Shown here: positions 11,637-25,972 of the stretch, piece after piece
Position numbering within the stretch: position 1 is the stretch's first letter
Layout of the letters: each line of letters begins with the position of its first letter
NCBI RefSeq assembly: GCF_007655135.1
Contig: NC_045133.1
Coordinates: forward strand, 5,680,376 to 5,744,375
Reading direction: 5' to 3'
From: Punica granatum
Lineage: Eukaryota > Streptophyta > Magnoliopsida > Myrtales > Lythraceae
Length of the DNA: 64,000 bases
The notes under the pieces: model-generated
What the model was told of the DNA's origin: nothing
Database searches by the model: none
What the model saw: the letters and a program-made list of their open reading frames with translations, nothing else
Position numbers and translations under genes: made by a program

Positions 11637-14070
11637 ATAACATGTACACTTATATCAATGCGTGCATATATACTGTTTCCATATTTAATAACAATCAATA
11701 TATCCCCAATAATAGTGTCAATGATAATTCAACGTGGGTGTATATATATAGCACGAATGGCATGGGTGAGTAATCTAAGTTATAGTGTGTTGATTTTTAG
11801 AGAAGAACAATAATCTGAAGTGTAACGTGAGCATAGATAAGTATGAAATTTTCTTCCAATTAACTTTGCTTGGAGATAAATAAAAAAAAAGTGGTAAGCA
11901 ATTACTACTTTAACAAACTCTTTTGTATTCCTTAAACTTTCATAGATTCAAAGCATATTAAATAACTTTACACTACATCCAAATTTTCATTTACTAGTAT
12001 ATACTTCAACAGATGAATGCCTCATTTGATTATTCCAATTGCAACAATGGTTGTCCAATTACTGTCAGCTGATTTTATGTGCTTTAATTTGAACTCAAAA
12101 ATTGGGAAATCTAGCCTTTTGCTTTCGTGTATGTACTAATCTTTAATATAATTTTTCTTGCAAGTATTATGCCATTTAATTGTGGTATGTGGGAGTTCAC
12201 CCAAAAGAATCCACCATGAACTTCGAATTCAGTAGCTTTATTTATTTATTTTTTGAAGAAAATTCTCATATAGATTTTCCTTTATATTAATAATGTTTTC
12301 GTATTTACTATTCATAAGGAAAAGTGAACGCATAGTGAAATATATAATATAATATTCTAATTAAATTGGTGCATTTTTATAACCGAAAAATAGATGTCAT
12401 TTTATTGTGTGTATATATAATTATTATATTATAGTATTTTAATAAAAAGAAAAGAAATATTTTTATTAATTATTAATGAAATAATTTACATATATATATA
12501 TATATCTCTCATCTTGAAAATATTATTTATTATTTTGAGGTTAAGAATGAAATAATTCATATATGGTATTTCCTATGTTTTCTTTATTCATAGGCGCGTT
12601 TGGTTCGAGTATTGTTAGATTACATGGAATGTGAAGATTAGAGGGAAAATTTAACTATGTAAATTTTTTTCTTGGATTAAAAGTTGTAATATGATATTGT
12701 TGTGTTTGGTAAACTATATTGGATTGCAAAGAATGTGAGTGATAATATAATATTTGATTTATTTTTATTAAGATGATTGTGGGTCCTGCGGCCGTAATTT
12801 TCGTTATAATCTAATAATTGCACATATTTTGAATGCAAAGTTTTTACCGACCACGGATGTAAAGTTCCAACTTGAGCAAATGATTATAATGGATAACTTT
12901 TACAACCTCTACAAACAAATGCTATAAAATACTGTGTAAAGTTCGAACACTACATCCAAACAAATGCTCTCATAGTATAAAATCCTATTAATTGTGTGAG
13001 ATATAATTACAAACTACATGTTTTTTTTGTTATGCCTCCAAGCTCTCTCTTTAAGTTCTTCTCTCCCTTAATACTCTAATATTGCCAAGTTTTTGTTTAC
13101 ACGCTATTTTTCCTTTAATTTTGATGTGTAATAGCATGTTTATATATAAAAATAGTTGAATAGAATTTAAATTTGCGTAGTTAAATTATATTATTTGAGG
13201 AACAATTCAGTGTTCGAAAAATCAAAATCGGAGATAAGCTATATGATTGTCTTATTAGTATATTTATTTTTTCATTGTAACTCTTCTGTTGATTGTACTT
13301 TTGTTAGGTGATGATTAATATGTATATTATGTTTTTTAATTTTAACTATAAAGAGAATATCTACTCGATATTAATTATTATTATTCTTATTTGTGTTTGA
13401 GTATTATTTTCTCTACCTAATTCAAAAATACAATTTTTATAGATATATACTAGAATATTATAATTTTTTTTACAAATCCTGTGCATTGCAAGGGTCATCA
13501 TCCAGTATTTATAAAATGGAAAAAAACTTTGAAAAATGATGAGCGAAATGATAGTACTAATCTCAAATCGAACGGAGAATTTCTATTATTCTTTTAATTC
13601 AAAAGAGACTCATAGCAAAAGAATTGAGAAATAAAAGAACCAGAAAAATAAATATATCGAAAATCTCTTAATTCTAATTTGAGAGTATAAAATATAAATG
13701 GACTGAACTATTTACTTTTCCTAATCTTCCTACTAATATTTTTTTTTTCTTCTTCGGCAAAAGTCCTATTTATAACTTGAGATACCTCATCATTAGATAT
13801 TTGGTCATAGAAACCAATTGACATATTTTCCTTCTTTGTTCTCTTGATACACGTAAAGAAGGTAACAAATTTGAATCATTTGTAACTGCAAAATATATTT
13901 GCCAATAAAAGCATGAACCCTTTTCCCTTTTTTAACCTAATCAAATACTAGTAATAATTGATTACGCATTTCTCATGGTAGAAAAAAGAAAATTAAGAAC
14001 TTCTTTTTCCCCAACAGTAGCATTCGCTCAAAACAATTAGTTATTCCCTCAAAACAATTAGTTTAACTCA

Positions 14071-14101
<31 letters not shown>

Positions 14102-14200
14102 TATAAGGTAGGATATGGAAGCTCCCATTTTGATTTTGCCCATACATATAAAAATATGACCTCTAACATGAAGTTGTTTTATAAAAGGAAAAAAAAAAGA
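11637..14200. other. AT-rich intergenic DNA with small repeats
   Basis: No gene seen. About 12593-12985 looks like a decayed MITE of the GCGTTTGG / CCAAACAAATGC terminal type. At 13478-13493 a degenerate CCTGTGCATTGCAAGG hairpin followed by CAGT resembles an old Helitron 3' end. (TA)n runs lie near 12490-12508 and 14068-14105. Confidence 0.45.
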
Positions 14201-14629
14201 AGGTAAATTGCACCGGTAGTCCAAAAATTTTTATAAATATTTCAATATAGTACAAAATATTTATTTTTGCTACTTGATGGTACAAAATGTTTCAAAGTTG
14301 TTTCAGTATAGTACAAACCGTCATTTTGTTATTGATGCCGTTAAGCCGTCATTTACAAGATATGTAAATTTTGCACCATCATGTAACTTACGTAAAACAT
14401 TTTGTATTATTAAGTTACAACTTCAAAATATTTTGCACAATCATGTAACGTCTCATAAAAATCGATTTTGCACCATCAGCTTCGGCTTGATAGTGTCAAT
14501 GGCAAGATGACAGTTTGTACCATACTAGAACAACTTTGAAACATTTTGTACCATTAAATAGTAAAAAAAAACTTTTTATACTATAGGAAATATTTGTATA
14601 ACTTTTTGGACTAACAGTACAATTTATTC
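14201..14629. mobile_element. second copy of the 11.2-kb foldback MITE family
   Basis: The same length (429 bp) and arm sequence as the element at 11199-11627: GGTAAATTGCACCGGTAGTCC at the left, GGACTAACAGTACAATTTATTC at the right, with matching internal segments (TACTTGATGGTACAAAATG). The flanks are A-runs, so a target duplication cannot be judged. Confidence 0.8.
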
Positions 14630-15071
14630 AAAAAAAACATAGATCTATGACTATGAGTTCAAATCTCGATTTTACCAAAATAATTGAAACATTGAAATTC
14701 TGCAAATTATATATAGCTCAAAATAAAACTTGGAGCTCTGGAATAATGGAACAATAAAATAGAATTAGATTTTTTTTTGTCAAATATTGCAAATTAAAAA
14801 TACTCAATAAAAGAAAAATATAAAAAAAATTTAAGAAAATCCTCAATCCGGGTAAAATTTAAAAATAATAAATAAATAAATAGGAATAGAAACATCGTCG
14901 TTGAATCGTGACAGACAGCTCGATCTTCGTCCTCCGCTTCTTCCTCTCCCTCTCCTTCTCTCTCTTTTTAAGATCTCTTCCCCACCTTACCCGCTCCCAT
15001 TTCCTCCTCCTCCTCCTACACCATCTCTCTCTCCCTCTCTGATCGTATTCGAGATCGGAGGTTCTCTCGAG

Positions 15072-17244
<2,173 letters not shown>

Positions 17245-18580
17245 AGGACTCTGTGGAATTCTTCTAGTCGGGGGGCTGTTCTGGGCAAAGATTTATGGAC
17301 ATTGTTTTGGTTACGCTTGGCCTTGTTTTAGGTTTACCGGTTTACTTTGTCTGTTTTGCGACTGTAAAATTTGTTACTTGTTTTGCAGAACTCATTTATG
17401 TTATGAATATTAATACATTCTATCCAAAAAACAGATGTGTCATGAATATGAGATCTGGTCATATCATGTATTGTAGGCTTCAGATTTCACCTGCTTTGTT
17501 CAATTGTATGCAGCAACTTAGAATTAGTCGTCTCATGGATTGCTTGCATTCTTGGCTGAATTTGTAACTCTACAATTCAAATCCCACGGAAATCTGGTTG
17601 AGTCACTTTGCAAATGAATTCCGATTGCTATCTATGAATGGCGCGTGCTTCACAGTTCCAGAAATCTGTTATATTGGTCGTTATCAAAACTATTCGAGTC
17701 TCATGTTCGTTCTTTAAAGAAAGCTAATGGAACTTACACTATCACAAGGCTCAATGGCATTCATTCCATATTGGAGTCAGTATTGTCGATGATCAAATGA
17801 TTCGTGATACTTGTGCTTTTAAGTGTGAAATAACTCGTTACGGGATCACAGCGTACTCAACGTGTAGATCACATCAATCAACTGGAAATCTAGATCAAAC
17901 TTGAATATAATAGAATTTACTGACTGTTCAACTGCATAAACCTGCAACTGCGGTTTATCTAAGTTCTCGAAGCCCAACAAGAAGTGGAGATTAGAATATG
18001 TGAAAGACAGATGATCTTTTTGATTACCGTCTCAATTATCTTCTCGAAGGAGATAAATATTTGGATCTAGAGCTACTCGTACGTCTACTCGAATATGTTT
18101 TTAGAATCCAAAAGAATTTCACCCGTCATGCTCCTTTCCTTCGATGCATTTGGACCTTTCGCCGACGGATAATTTTCTGATATACAACACGGCCTGCCAA
18201 TGAATGTGGCAGAATCCTCTCTCATTTCTATCATTATGCGGATGACTTTCGCAAAGAAGAGAAATTTATAATATTCCTCCCTCAGAATGGACCCACTGTG
18301 AAAAAGCTAATTGAAATATTATCTATAATTTAATAATAATTACGATAATTAATCAACACCCTTGCACTAACCCGCTCAATCACACTTTCACCACTCAAAT
18401 CAAGGCAAAGTAATTCAAATTTGGTTTTGATCTTTGATCGCACCCCATACGAATCGAATTTACAGATCTGTTAGAAACTTCCCGGCTTTCAGATGTGCGT
18501 GAAGAAACTTTCATTATCTCTAGTGAGACTGAATTGATGAGGACTCTCTTGAGAATTTTCATGAACAACATCCATGAATG
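17245..18580. other. ARF1 3' UTR and intergenic DNA
   Basis: The first ~350 bp are T-rich and compatible with a 3' UTR. No gene or convincing transposon was recognised in the remainder. Confidence 0.45.
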
Positions 18581-18595
18581 CAATGACACATTAAT

Positions 18596-18751
18596 TTTTT
18601 TCCGGTTACAATAGGAGGCTCATAGCCTAATATAAAAAAATAAAAAAAAAATCTATATAAAGGGACACAAGTAGTCCCACTGATAAAAATCGAACCTGGA
18701 ATCTCTAGATTACCAGATGAGTGTTTTAGCCAATGCACTGCACCCCTCTCT
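18596..18751 (-). mobile_element. tRNA-derived SINE, copy 1
   Basis: On the minus strand a B-box-like GGTTCGATTTTTATCAG lies downstream of a tRNA-like GTGCATTGGCTAAAACACTC, and the element ends in A-rich sequence (poly-T at the left on the plus strand). It is flanked by direct repeats of CAATGACACATTAA. Confidence 0.65.
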
Positions 18752-18766
18752 CAATGACACATTAAT

Positions 18767-18919
18767 TTTTTTCGATTACAATAGGAGGCTCATGGCCTAG
18801 TTCGAGGAAATGAAAAGGAAATCTAAATAAAGAGGCACAAGTAGTTCCATTGATGAGAATCGAATCTGGAACCTCTAGGTTACCAGGTGAGAATGTTAGT
18901 CACTACACTACCCCTTTAT
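18767..18919 (-). mobile_element. tRNA-derived SINE, copy 2
   Basis: Closely similar to copy 1 and in the same orientation; the shared segments include ACAATAGGAGGCTCATGGCC and CTCTAGGTTACCAG. It is bounded by further copies of CAATGACACATTAAT (18752-18766 and 18920-18934). The two SINEs and three boundary copies form a tandem array. Confidence 0.65.
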
Positions 18920-19171
18920 CAATGACACATTAATTAGCATAGAGGAAATTGCTCAAAATAAGATTACCAAAATTACATCAAGCTTCCAAAGAAGAGCAAA
19001 TACAAAATAAAAAGAAGGCTCCCTCTCTTGGAGGACCCGAGCCCATAGATGACGTCGATCTAATCGATCAAGGATATACACTTTCCTTTTCTACGTTTCG
19101 CTATTCATATCTCATATCTCCTAATCATCTTAGCGGCACAAGCTGCAAGTGATCGATCAACCCTCCAAGGA

Positions 19172-20669
19172 TTAGGCTGCTGAAGGGGCCATCACGTACT
19201 GGACCTTTCCGGCTTCAGAGAGCGCCACTACCAAGGGCTGTGTGTTCACCGGCTCCGCCTCGGCCTCGGTAGCCATGAGTGTCTTGTTCTTGTAGTCCAA
19301 CGACTCATCGTTGTAGATATCCCACCACTTCTTCACCAGCATCTTGATGTCCTCCCTCTGCATATTCTCCTCCTTACCTGTGTACCTCCACGGCTTCGAG
19401 CCTGCCGCACAGTAGTGAACAACCTTAACCTTGTCGAGCTCGACATTCTCAGGGTGGCGCCACAGCATCGCTAGGACAAGGTTATACACCAGCTGGATGG
19501 GCTTGTATATGTCCCTGAAGTACATGTTGAGGAATTCCTGCTCGGCAAATGGGGTTGGCGGAGTGACCTTGAGGGTCCTGAGCAGGTCCTCATAGGTCTC
19601 AAGGCTTGGTTCGAACACGAACATCCCAGCATTGAAGTACAGAGCTGGCTGGGTTCCCAGCACCTCGGGCCACCGGACCTTGTCGGGGCACTGCTGGCAA
19701 TACCCGATCTTGTACTGAGGGGTGTGGGACCACGTCTTCTCGCAGAAGCAGTCCATCGTGGCATAGAAGTGACCGTCCGGCAGGTCGAATAGGTGGTCGA
19801 TGTTGTCGTACACTTGGATGTCTCCATCGAGGTATATCATCTTGCTATACTCCACAAACTGCGACAAGAATTCAGAACATAACCATAATTATTAATACTC
19901 GAATCACTTGAACTCATAGTCGGGTTAGATTGTGAGGACTGAAGACGCATTCACCTCAACAACAGTCGATCGTTTTCATAATTTACTGACAATAAACCAA
20001 ATATGTCTATTTAAAAAAAATATTAATCGTTATCATATAGCGCCTGAGAAATAATAACCCCCGAGAGGTCAAAACACAAATAAGACAAAAACCATGAGCC
20101 GCCAAATATGACCAAAATGCCCACCCTTACGCCAACACTCCAAAGCGTTACTATAAGACAACCAACGGCATTTTAGGAATCACAGAAAACTTGCCTCAAA
20201 ATTAGTGCCAATTCGTCGGCACCCGCAATCGGCAAAATGCGCCACGTGGAAGGTGCTCAGAGATCGTAAAGTCCTACGTGGATTTCATGCAAATGAAAGC
20301 ACCGATCCACGATTATAATGTGAAAATTTTCAAAATAAATCTCACCTCCCAAATACGAAGCTTCGAGTAGTTGATGACGTAGTAAGCCATGGCAAACTGG
20401 GTCTGGTTCTCGGGCGGGTACACCGGCTCGATCTCCCGGACGATGCACCCCTGCCCCTCGAGCTCCCTCCGGTGCTCCTCGGGCACGTCGGGGAGCACCG
20501 CCACCACGAGCGGGTACACTGACCCGACCTTCCTCAGCCCCTTACTGAGCCCCACCACACCCTTCACGTAGTCACCGTTCCCCGCCAAGAATGTCACGTA
20601 TGCTCGTCCCACGGGCCTAGTGGGCAGCATGGCTGGCTTCACAGCAGTCGGGATGAGCTCGGGTGCCAT
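19172..20669 (-). CDS. GOLS: galactinol synthase
   Basis: GT8-family glycosyltransferase that moves galactose from UDP-galactose to myo-inositol to make galactinol, the first committed step of raffinose-family oligosaccharide synthesis; cytosolic and linked to seed desiccation, cold and drought tolerance. Exon 1 is 20669-20346 (108 codons, ends RIWE before GTGAG); exon 2 is 19858-19172 (starts FVEYSKM after CAG). The product is 336 aa, normal for the family. Landmarks: RAYVTFLAGNGDYVKGVVGL near residue 22, PPENQTQFAMAYYVINYSKL, metal-binding DGD in IYLDGDIQVYDNIDHLF, CFCEKTWSH, YFNAGMFVFEP, HYCAAGSKPWR and the diagnostic C-terminal APSAA. Only one intron (487 bp) is present, at the conserved RIWE/FVEY position. 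The coding exons are GC-rich relative to surroundings. A TATA box and an ABRE-type G-box lie upstream and another G-box lies inside the intron. Confidence 0.97.
20242..20249. promoter_or_regulatory. palindromic G-box inside galactinol synthase intron
   Basis: CCACGTGG, the binding site of bZIP (ABF/AREB) and bHLH factors, lies in the single intron about 100 bp from the donor. Function is inferred only. Confidence 0.4.
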
Positions 20670-20802
20670 CGATCACTGTAGGCGCTATCGAATATCACTA
20701 TCGAGGAAAGGGATTTACAAGGGGCGTGTTTGTTAATGAACTTCTTCTCTAATTAATTGGATTCTTTTGTTTGTGAAGAGGGATGGATGGGCGAGTGGGG
20801 TG

Positions 20803-20812
20803 TTTATATAAG
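20803..20812 (-). promoter_or_regulatory. TATA box of galactinol synthase
   Basis: CTTATATAAA on the minus strand, about 135 bp upstream of the ATG, implies a 5' leader of roughly 100 nt. It is the only good TATA match in that interval. Confidence 0.65.
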
Positions 20813-20923
20813 CGAGAGGAGGGACAGACCGAAATGGTCTGAACATCCTTAAAATGGTAATTCTGTAAATTTGGGATAGTTACTTTGTTTCTCTGGTTCG
20901 AGCAATGGGGGAATGTGAGCTGT

Positions 20924-20931
20924 ACACGTGG
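20924..20931 (-). promoter_or_regulatory. ABRE/G-box upstream of galactinol synthase
   Basis: CCACGTGT on the minus strand, about 110 bp upstream of the TATA box. This matches the ABA-responsive element core and agrees with the known ABA and stress induction of this gene family. Confidence 0.5.
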
Positions 20932-21192
20932 AGGTGGGGGAGATCAGACGGTGGGATTTGAGTGATGGGAAGGTTCTTGAACGGGGTGTCCCGTAAATCT
21001 GGGGCATGGAATGCACTAGAAGATGGAAGAGCACCTCATCAATGGCGAGCGAGAGGGTTAATTTGGGCATTTTATTTGGCCAGGATGGCTTGTGGGGTCC
21101 GAATGGCTGTGACTCGGTGCAGAAAATTTCTTGTTGGCGTAAGCGGCTATAATTTTTTTTTATTATATAAAATTGGAATATTTCTTAGCTGA

Positions 21193-21479
21193 CAAATTAA
21201 AAGAGACTACCCAAACTAATCTGACGATAAATTGAAATTAGTTTTTTGCTAACGTGGATTAGTTTTAGGTTAGTCGGTGTTTGTTATCATTGGATAAATC
21301 TTTAGGGGTGCGTCTTGTAATTAGAGAAAATTCACAAAGTGGAGTTAATTTTACTATATATATAGATTTAATCTTATGAGTTGCTTTCACGGGCTGCTAA
21401 AGGCGTCTTTCATTTTATTGTGTCCGACATGATGGCGGGGCTAATTCCTCAATCGGTTCCTTCATTTCAATGTTCGTGG

Positions 21480-21510
<31 letters not shown>

Positions 21511-23080
21511 AGTTATACATGCTTCTCTGTCTTCATTTTTCTTTTATAGATTCTCACATAAATTATCGTGTCCTGTTCATTTTTCTTTCATGCACGAGCT
21601 TCGCTTCTCATCAATGAGAAGAGGCTCTTATTAACATATAGTACAATACAAGATTATGAGAAGAGGTCCTTATTTTTATATGCATTCATTTTTTACCTGA
21701 AATCAGTAAGGTCTGTATATGATTGTCAATAGATGCAAATCCGCGTGTTCCACGAAAAAATTGATGGAATACTGAGCTAAGTTTATTTTCATAAATTATA
21801 AAATATTAATATTAATAAGATTAAAAATTATAAAGATAATATATTATTTTACTTTTTAATTGAAAATGACAAATTTAAGTTAAAAGTAATATATCTATTT
21901 AAAATACGCATTGTTACTCAACATAATTTAATTATAGAGAAATAAATGATTCTAAAAAACTTTTCGTATATCGAAGTACCCCTTTCAATTTTCGGATTAA
22001 TTTTTCATTGTTTAAGAAATAATGATATAGGCTAATTAATTCATTGAACTCGATACAATTTAAAAAATGTGGCAAAATATGTCGAATGGAACTCTAAGGA
22101 CCCCCATTGTGGAGCTATGGGTTCCAAAATTGAGTTTAGATCGAACGTCTCCGTCGTGCTATGTGGTTTTATATATTATAATAATTAGCATTCTCTCACC
22201 TTATTTCTATATTCAGGAATAGGTGCATGAACTTTCTTAATTATACACGAGAAAGATAGATCTTGGTCTTCTATGCTAAACCGTATATATGGTCATGAGT
22301 CTCATGACAACTGAATGATATCTATTATATTTATAGGTATTTAAGTTAGGCTTCTCGATTTCATGCAATAGGGTGCCTCGATTTGTTGTATCAGAATATA
22401 CCATATCAACACTTTCAAAGTTTTCGGAGCATCTAAATAGTTGGCCTTTCATTTTTGTATTTAGGTTTTATTCCCAGAAACTAATTAAAAAAAAAGATCG
22501 TTCTCAGACAAATCTTAATTTTGGTTCCGACTGATTCCACCTCCTCGCCCCAACATCGGCGTTGCCGCCATCATCCATCTACTTGTCCCAGTGCCAATGT
22601 TTCCGCCACCTCCTCCATCTCCATTACTCTCAATTCCTCTGCATTGCCTCTATCTCGCCTCAGAACCAGCAATGCTGCCTTCATCGGGCCTTCTCGCTCC
22701 ATAATTTGGCTCTTCCCAAAGTCATCTCATCCTTACCCCCGCTTGGATAATTGCTCCAGTCTTGAAGAATAGTGTAAAAATTGAACTTTTTAGTCATTAG
22801 CAAAAATCTAACTCTTGCTGCTACTAAATGCAGGAGTCATCCTATATTTCATATATCAATAAATGAAATACATATTTCATTTTCATATGACTATTAATAT
22901 GAAAAAAATCAAAATTTTCAAATAAAAAAGAAAAATGATAAATCTATACTCACAATCAGTACTATGTTTATTAATAAATGATATTTACATATAAACCATA
23001 AGCAAGATATCTCATAGTTACAAAAAAAAGCAAATAATTATTTACAAGAAATTAAACCAAAAAAAGAATCATAATGCCCC
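21193..23080. other. AT-rich intergenic DNA
   Basis: No supported gene. A (TA)n run sits near 21484-21510. A C-rich stretch at 22520-22770 has an open frame on the plus strand but no recognisable domain; it lies just before a Helitron-like terminus and could be captured sequence. Confidence 0.45.
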
Positions 23081-23108
23081 CGCGCAACGCGTGACTTTTG
23101 TGACTAGT
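23081..23108 (+). mobile_element. candidate Helitron 3' end
   Basis: A CGCG-CAA-CGCG hairpin is followed after about 12 nt by CTAGT, the layout of plant Helitron 3' ends (GC-rich hairpin then CTRRT). The 5' TC end was not located. Confidence 0.45.
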
Positions 23109-23434
23109 TTAATTTAATTGACACATTGATCTTTTCTCAAGTGGTAAATAATATGAAACGAATTAAATGGTTGCAAAGTAGTGCACTTAAGAATCGGGAG
23201 GTCTCAGTGGATTCTCGCCAGTAGGTAGTATTATTTTTGCCCATTTATTTAGATTTCTATTTACTTGTTCTCGGCCTGCTTTTTACAATGGAAAAAAAAA
23301 TTATATACAGAATGAAAGGAAAAAGAAAAAGAGAAAAAATAGGTAAGACATAATATGACCTCATATATCATTATTCAATTTCATGGGGTTTAGTCCCATG
23401 TATGATATACCCAAATTAAACATAATGACAGGAA

Positions 23435-23698
23435 CTAATTAATATCTTTTCTAAGAGGAGTTGCAGCAACCGTTGGCCCATGCTCAGCCCTTGATGCGGC
23501 CAAATGTTGAGAGACGACGTCAAACAGTTGATAACATTGGTTGTAGCAATCCTTTGAACAAGTGCGCATGGTGGCTGCGTGGCACCCTTTTAAACAATTG
23601 TAAACACAATCTTGATGGTCTTCGCAGTTGGCTCCGCTCAACAAGATCATTGCCACCACCATCACCGCCACGAGCTTCCTTACTCCACCTCCTTCCAT
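23435..23698 (-). CDS. small secreted cysteine-rich peptide
   Basis: An 87-aa single-exon product starting at 23698 (MEGGGVRKL) and ending with TAG at 23435. Residues about 7-24 form a hydrophobic signal peptide (LVAVMVVAMILLSGANC), followed by a compact cysteine region: C-x3-C-x3-C-x7-C-x3-C-x3-C, with one more Cys near the cleavage site. The C-terminal third is Cys-free and polar. The doubled CxxxC arrangement recalls alpha-hairpinin and thionin-like plant defence peptides, whose two CxxxC motifs sit on antiparallel helices, but the extra cysteine pair does not match a family I can name securely. It is probably secreted to the apoplast. The longer upstream frame (to 23815) overlaps the predicted TATA box, so the inner ATG is preferred. 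No neighbouring paralogue is visible. Confidence 0.75.
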   Translation of the reverse strand: MEGGGVRKLVAVMVVAMILLSGANCEDHQDCVYNCLKGCHAATMRTCSKDCYNQCYQLFDVVSQHLAASRAEHGPTVAATPLRKDIN

Positions 23699-23780
23699 TG
23701 TTTCTCCCTGTCTCAACTTGTTATATGGGTGCAACTGTTCGGAGTTGTATTCTGTAAATGAAAGAGAAGTGAGGGGAGCA

Positions 23781-23790
23781 TGTATATATA
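23781..23790 (-). promoter_or_regulatory. TATA box of the cysteine-rich peptide gene
   Basis: TATATATACA on the minus strand, about 83 bp upstream of the ATG at 23698, compatible with a leader of around 50 nt. Confidence 0.5.
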
Positions 23791-23815
23791 ATGTAATCAG
23801 TTGGTGAGATGACAA

Positions 23816-24506
23816 CTCTAATTCTTGTCAGAAACGGAGAAGGAGGAAGGCACCTCATGCTTAATAAGATTTAAGAGTTCAGAGGAATTTTTTTTTTATT
23901 ACTTTTTATGTTAAGATATAAAAACAAAGTAAAGGAAATTAGAAGGAGAGACAGCTTTCATTGTGCAGAATTTTACATATATATCTGTATATACCAAGTC
24001 TATCAATTTTTTTTTTAATTTTCATAGAATCATAAAACTTTTAAGTTTTTACCAAGTTTACGGTTTTTATTTTTATTTATCATTATATAATAAATAAACT
24101 AATATATCCCTTTAATAATGAGAATTTTTTAATTCTTAGGATTACTTGTTTCTAGGTGTATTTATTAACAAGTCTTATTTAAAATTAAAAAATCAGTTTA
24201 AGTCAGTTTTATAAATACAATGTTATCGAATCATTTGAACTTTTAAATAGGTTAATTTGTGTGGTTCATACATGATAGGCTTCAATTGTTGGATGGAGTT
24301 TGCATTTTCTAGTACGGGCAAGTCAATATAATGCAATGATGAGAAATAGCTACCTAGCTACAGGTAAAATTTTAATTTTTTCTCAGTTTCTGCTTCCTAA
24401 GTAAACAAACAAAAATTCATGAGGGATGGGGAGCCTATCTTGCTTAGTAGAGTGTAGGTCCATCTAACCCATTGGTGGAAAGTCTAGTTCATACATACAT
24501 ACATAC

Positions 24507-24548
<42 letters not shown>

Positions 24549-25540
24549 ACATAAAGTTGTAAACCATAATTATAAATGGGGCTAGAAGAGTAATTTTCTA
24601 AATATTGTAAGGTTATAGTGGTAAATTTCTTGACTTCATTAACAATAATATTTTCTCATTAATGAAAATAAAATTATTAAAATAAATTATGTAAAAGTTT
24701 AATGAGATGATTTAAAATATATAATTCATATATATTATATAACTTCTTATTATAATATATATAAACTTATTGCAACTTTAAAAAAATAAATATTTTAAAA
24801 AAGGTATTATGAAATTTCATATTTAAAAAATGTGTAAGCAAAATTTTGTCAGTATATGGTATAACTCGATTAATTAAATAACAATGTACAGTAAGTGAGA
24901 CATTTTGTTGAAAATATTTATCAAAACACTGAAAATTAATCTAACTTTATTAATTGATTATCATATGAAACTTAAGATTAATATTAAAAATATTTTATTA
25001 TGTTAAGAAATAAATATGTATTTTAAAATTTAGACTAATTGTTGTAAGAAATGATATATGTGGGTATATTGAAATGAACACATATATATACATGTACGTA
25101 GTGCAAATGATAAGAAATTAGCTAGTAATATATAAAATTCACAAAAAAATTACCTCGCTATATATTATACATAGTGCTATGAACTTAAGGTCATAAATAA
25201 AATAAATATAAAAATAGAACTTTTTTAGTTAAAATAAAAAATTAAACTTAAAAATAAGGATCTCCTAAACAATATTTAACAAAAAGAGGAAACAAACTTT
25301 TATCTTAATTATAAAACTTAATATATATACATATATATATATATACAAATCTATATAAACACTTTATTTAAAATATTACACATAATTATTGAAATAATTA
25401 GTTTCAATTAATAATTGAAGGTTATCATCTGTAAATTAAAATTAATAATTAAAAACAATTATTATTTTTAATTAGAAAATTGGTGTTTGAAATGTAAATA
25501 ATTATGAATAATAAATGATATAGAGTTATATGAAAACGAA
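23816..25540. other. very AT-rich DNA, possible Helitron body
   Basis: No gene seen. Contains a CATA/TA microsatellite at about 24489-24547. The stretch ends at a good Helitron-like 3' terminus (25541-25571), so part of it may be the body of a non-autonomous Helitron. Confidence 0.4.
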
Positions 25541-25571
25541 CCTGTGCAACGGACAGGAGAAAAAAACTAGT
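25541..25571 (+). mobile_element. candidate Helitron 3' end
   Basis: Stem CCTGT / ACAGG with loop GCAACGG, then an A-rich spacer of 9 nt and CTAGT. This is the clearest Helitron-type terminus in the window. The 5' end is not defined. Confidence 0.55.
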
Positions 25572-25893
25572 ACATATATAGAGTTGAATCCTGACTAATA
25601 AGTAGGGTTTAAAAATTAATTAATTGCAATCGGATTCTTTCCTCTCCTTAATTACTTTACTTCCAAAAGTTAATTGCTAGCGGATTCTTTTTTATGGACA
25701 TAGATATTCTGTACTCAGTTTGAGAAATATTCATCTAATGAATAATATTGATATATCTGTTTAATATAGGATACTTAGAATATTTATATATAATATCTAT
25801 ATATAATATCTTTTTATATAAATATAAGATCGTTCTTGGAGCGTGCCTATGTTACAATATAAATATTATGAAGAGAAGGATGAGAAAAAAGTC

Positions 25894-25919
25894 CATGCGT
25901 TGCAGGGCAAAAAGCTAGT
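25894..25919 (+). mobile_element. candidate Helitron 3' end, second copy
   Basis: An imperfect hairpin around TGCGTTGCA followed by GGGCAAAAAG and CTAGT. It lies 350 bp from the previous terminus and shares its layout. Confidence 0.4.
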
Positions 25920-25938
25920 ATATATAATATTCATATAC

Positions 25939-25972
<34 letters not shown>

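Noticed and set aside
11318..11698. 126-codon minus-strand open frame
   Set aside because: Lies in a palindromic MITE; the same frame appears in the copy at 14274 because the arms are repeats, not because of protein conservation.
19471..19827. 118-codon minus frame overlapping galactinol synthase
   Set aside because: Out-of-frame shadow of the GC-rich galactinol synthase exon 2.
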